The position numbers were made by a program, and so were the translations under genes. From Clostridium sp. UBA6758 (lineage in GTDB: Bacteria; Bacillota; Clostridia; Clostridiales; Clostridiaceae): 6,117 nt of DNA. Numbering within the stretch: position 1 is the stretch's first letter; every line of letters starts with the position of its first letter. Below, piece after piece: positions 5,885 to 6,117 of this stretch. Where the stretch lies: contig DKGY01000041.1 in assembly GCA_002453475.1 (NCBI GenBank), forward strand, positions 182 through 6,298, in the 5' to 3' direction. The notes below the pieces were generated by a model. The model worked only from the letters and a program-made list of their open reading frames with translations, searched no databases and was not told the origin of the DNA.

Positions 5885-5900
5885 ATTTAATTTTAAAGAT

Positions 5901-5935
5901 CATGTACAATACTATATTTATTGTGTCATGTTTTT
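5901..5935 (+). terminator. Terminator-like hairpin
   Basis: CATG (5901-5904) pairs with CATG (5927-5930) and ACAATA (5906-5911) with TATTGT (5919-5924), with a small internal irregularity and a 7-base loop. Five T follow (5931-5935). The stem is A/T-rich and of moderate strength. Confidence 0.5.
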
Positions 5936-5949
5936 ATGTTATTGGATTT

Positions 5950-5977
5950 AAGCTGTACTTAACTGTACAGCTTTTTT
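5950..5977 (+). terminator. Intrinsic terminator
   Basis: AAGCTGTAC (5950-5958) and GTACAGCTT (5965-5973) form a perfect 9-base-pair stem with loop TTAACT, and the T-run extends to 5977. This is the cleanest terminator in the right-hand spacer. Confidence 0.75.
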
Positions 5978-6046
5978 GAAGTTATAGCTTTTTTTAATTA
6001 CCTAAAATGTTTTTAATGGTGCTTAAAATAAATCTATAAAATTGAA

Positions 6047-6087
6047 GGACTGTAAATGATGAGTGTTCATTTGCAGTCCTTTTATTT
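6047..6087 (+). terminator. Intrinsic terminator inside repeat copy B
   Basis: GGACTGTAAATGA (6047-6059) pairs with TCATTTGCAGTCC (6067-6079) over 13 base pairs with one G-U pair and loop TGAGTGT. TTTTATTT follows at 6080-6087. It is stronger than the argS copy because it lacks the bulge. Confidence 0.85.
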
Positions 6088-6093
6088 AGTCAT

Positions 6094-6102
6094 GGAGGTG
6101 AT
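6094..6102 (+). promoter_or_regulatory. Strong Shine-Dalgarno at the window end, possible start of next gene
   Basis: GGAGGTGAT is a full match to the anti-Shine-Dalgarno. Eight bases later a TTG (6111-6113) could start a gene leaving the window; only two codons are visible. An ATG at 6092 gives just MEVIK before a stop. The equivalent place in repeat copy A is degenerate. Confidence 0.35.
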
Positions 6103-6117
6103 TAAATAGCTTGTTTA

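Larger units (their letters stand above)
5726..5977 (+). ncRNA. Candidate small RNA or regulatory leader
   Basis: A strong promoter upstream and terminator hairpins at 5901-5935 and 5950-5977 bound a transcript of about 210-250 bases that has no protein gene beyond an 8-codon ORF. A further hairpin pairs GTAGCA (5803-5808) with TGCTAT (5828-5833), continued by CCT/AGG (5809-5811 and 5819-5821). I do not recognise a named RNA family. Either a stand-alone small RNA or the leader of a gene starting beyond the window fits. It could also be non-functional relic DNA. Confidence 0.4.
6024..6106 (+). repeat. Terminator-containing repeat, copy B
   Basis: It matches the block downstream of argS (3616-3694) across flank, hairpin, T-run and downstream flank. 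Here no recognisable gene end lies upstream, so the block seems to have been copied or moved independently of argS. Confidence 0.6.

Noticed and set aside
1..6117. tRNA, rRNA, CRISPR array, transposase or integrase
   Set aside because: No cloverleaf with CCA-type acceptor, rRNA segment, regularly spaced repeats or recombinase motifs were seen on reading both strands.

Overview
The window is AT-rich DNA, and every recognisable protein has a clostridial flavour. There is a GltD-like FAD/NAD(P) oxidoreductase with C-terminal Fe-S cysteines, a HypA metallochaperone, an arginyl-tRNA synthetase, and a secreted protein of three CWB2 cell-wall-binding repeats. With the strong Shine-Dalgarno sequences and A/T-ending codons, this suggests a low-GC Firmicute, probably Clostridium or a close relative. 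The genus is an inference.

Layout. 1-788 is the 3' part of the oxidoreductase gene (5' end outside the window), followed by a hairpin terminator or attenuator at 821-859. hypA follows at 884-1225. From 1226 to 1857 there is no intact gene, only relics: the C-terminal end of a SAM-dependent methyltransferase (1307-1525) and a nitroreductase with a large internal deletion and frameshifts (1621-1857). The last codons of the nitroreductase relic form the Shine-Dalgarno of argS (1861-3618). argS ends in a hairpin terminator. Next comes a fragment of a second copy of the oxidoreductase (about 3734-4114), which shares 46 of 49 bases with the window's first 49 bases. A hairpin with T-runs on both sides (4105-4147) separates it from the convergent CWB2 gene (5310-4156, minus strand). 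The last 800 bases hold no long ORF. They contain a near-consensus promoter (5691-5719), an 8-codon ORF with a good ribosome site (5753-5779), three successive terminator-like hairpins (5901-5935, 5950-5977, 6047-6087), and a strong Shine-Dalgarno at the extreme end (6094-6102).

How the parts relate. The oxidoreductase and hypA lie in the same direction with an attenuator-like hairpin between them and may form one transcription unit. argS is an independent housekeeping gene, and the CWB2 gene is a separate surface-protein unit. The window's main character is decay and duplication: three pseudogenes, a partial gene duplication, and a terminator-containing repeat found downstream of argS and again at the right end. 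The most interesting unexplained part is 5691-6117. It looks like either a small RNA gene or a regulated leader: promoter, short upstream ORF, hairpins, and a segment able to pair with the 5' arm of the last terminator, ahead of a gene that would start at or beyond the window edge.
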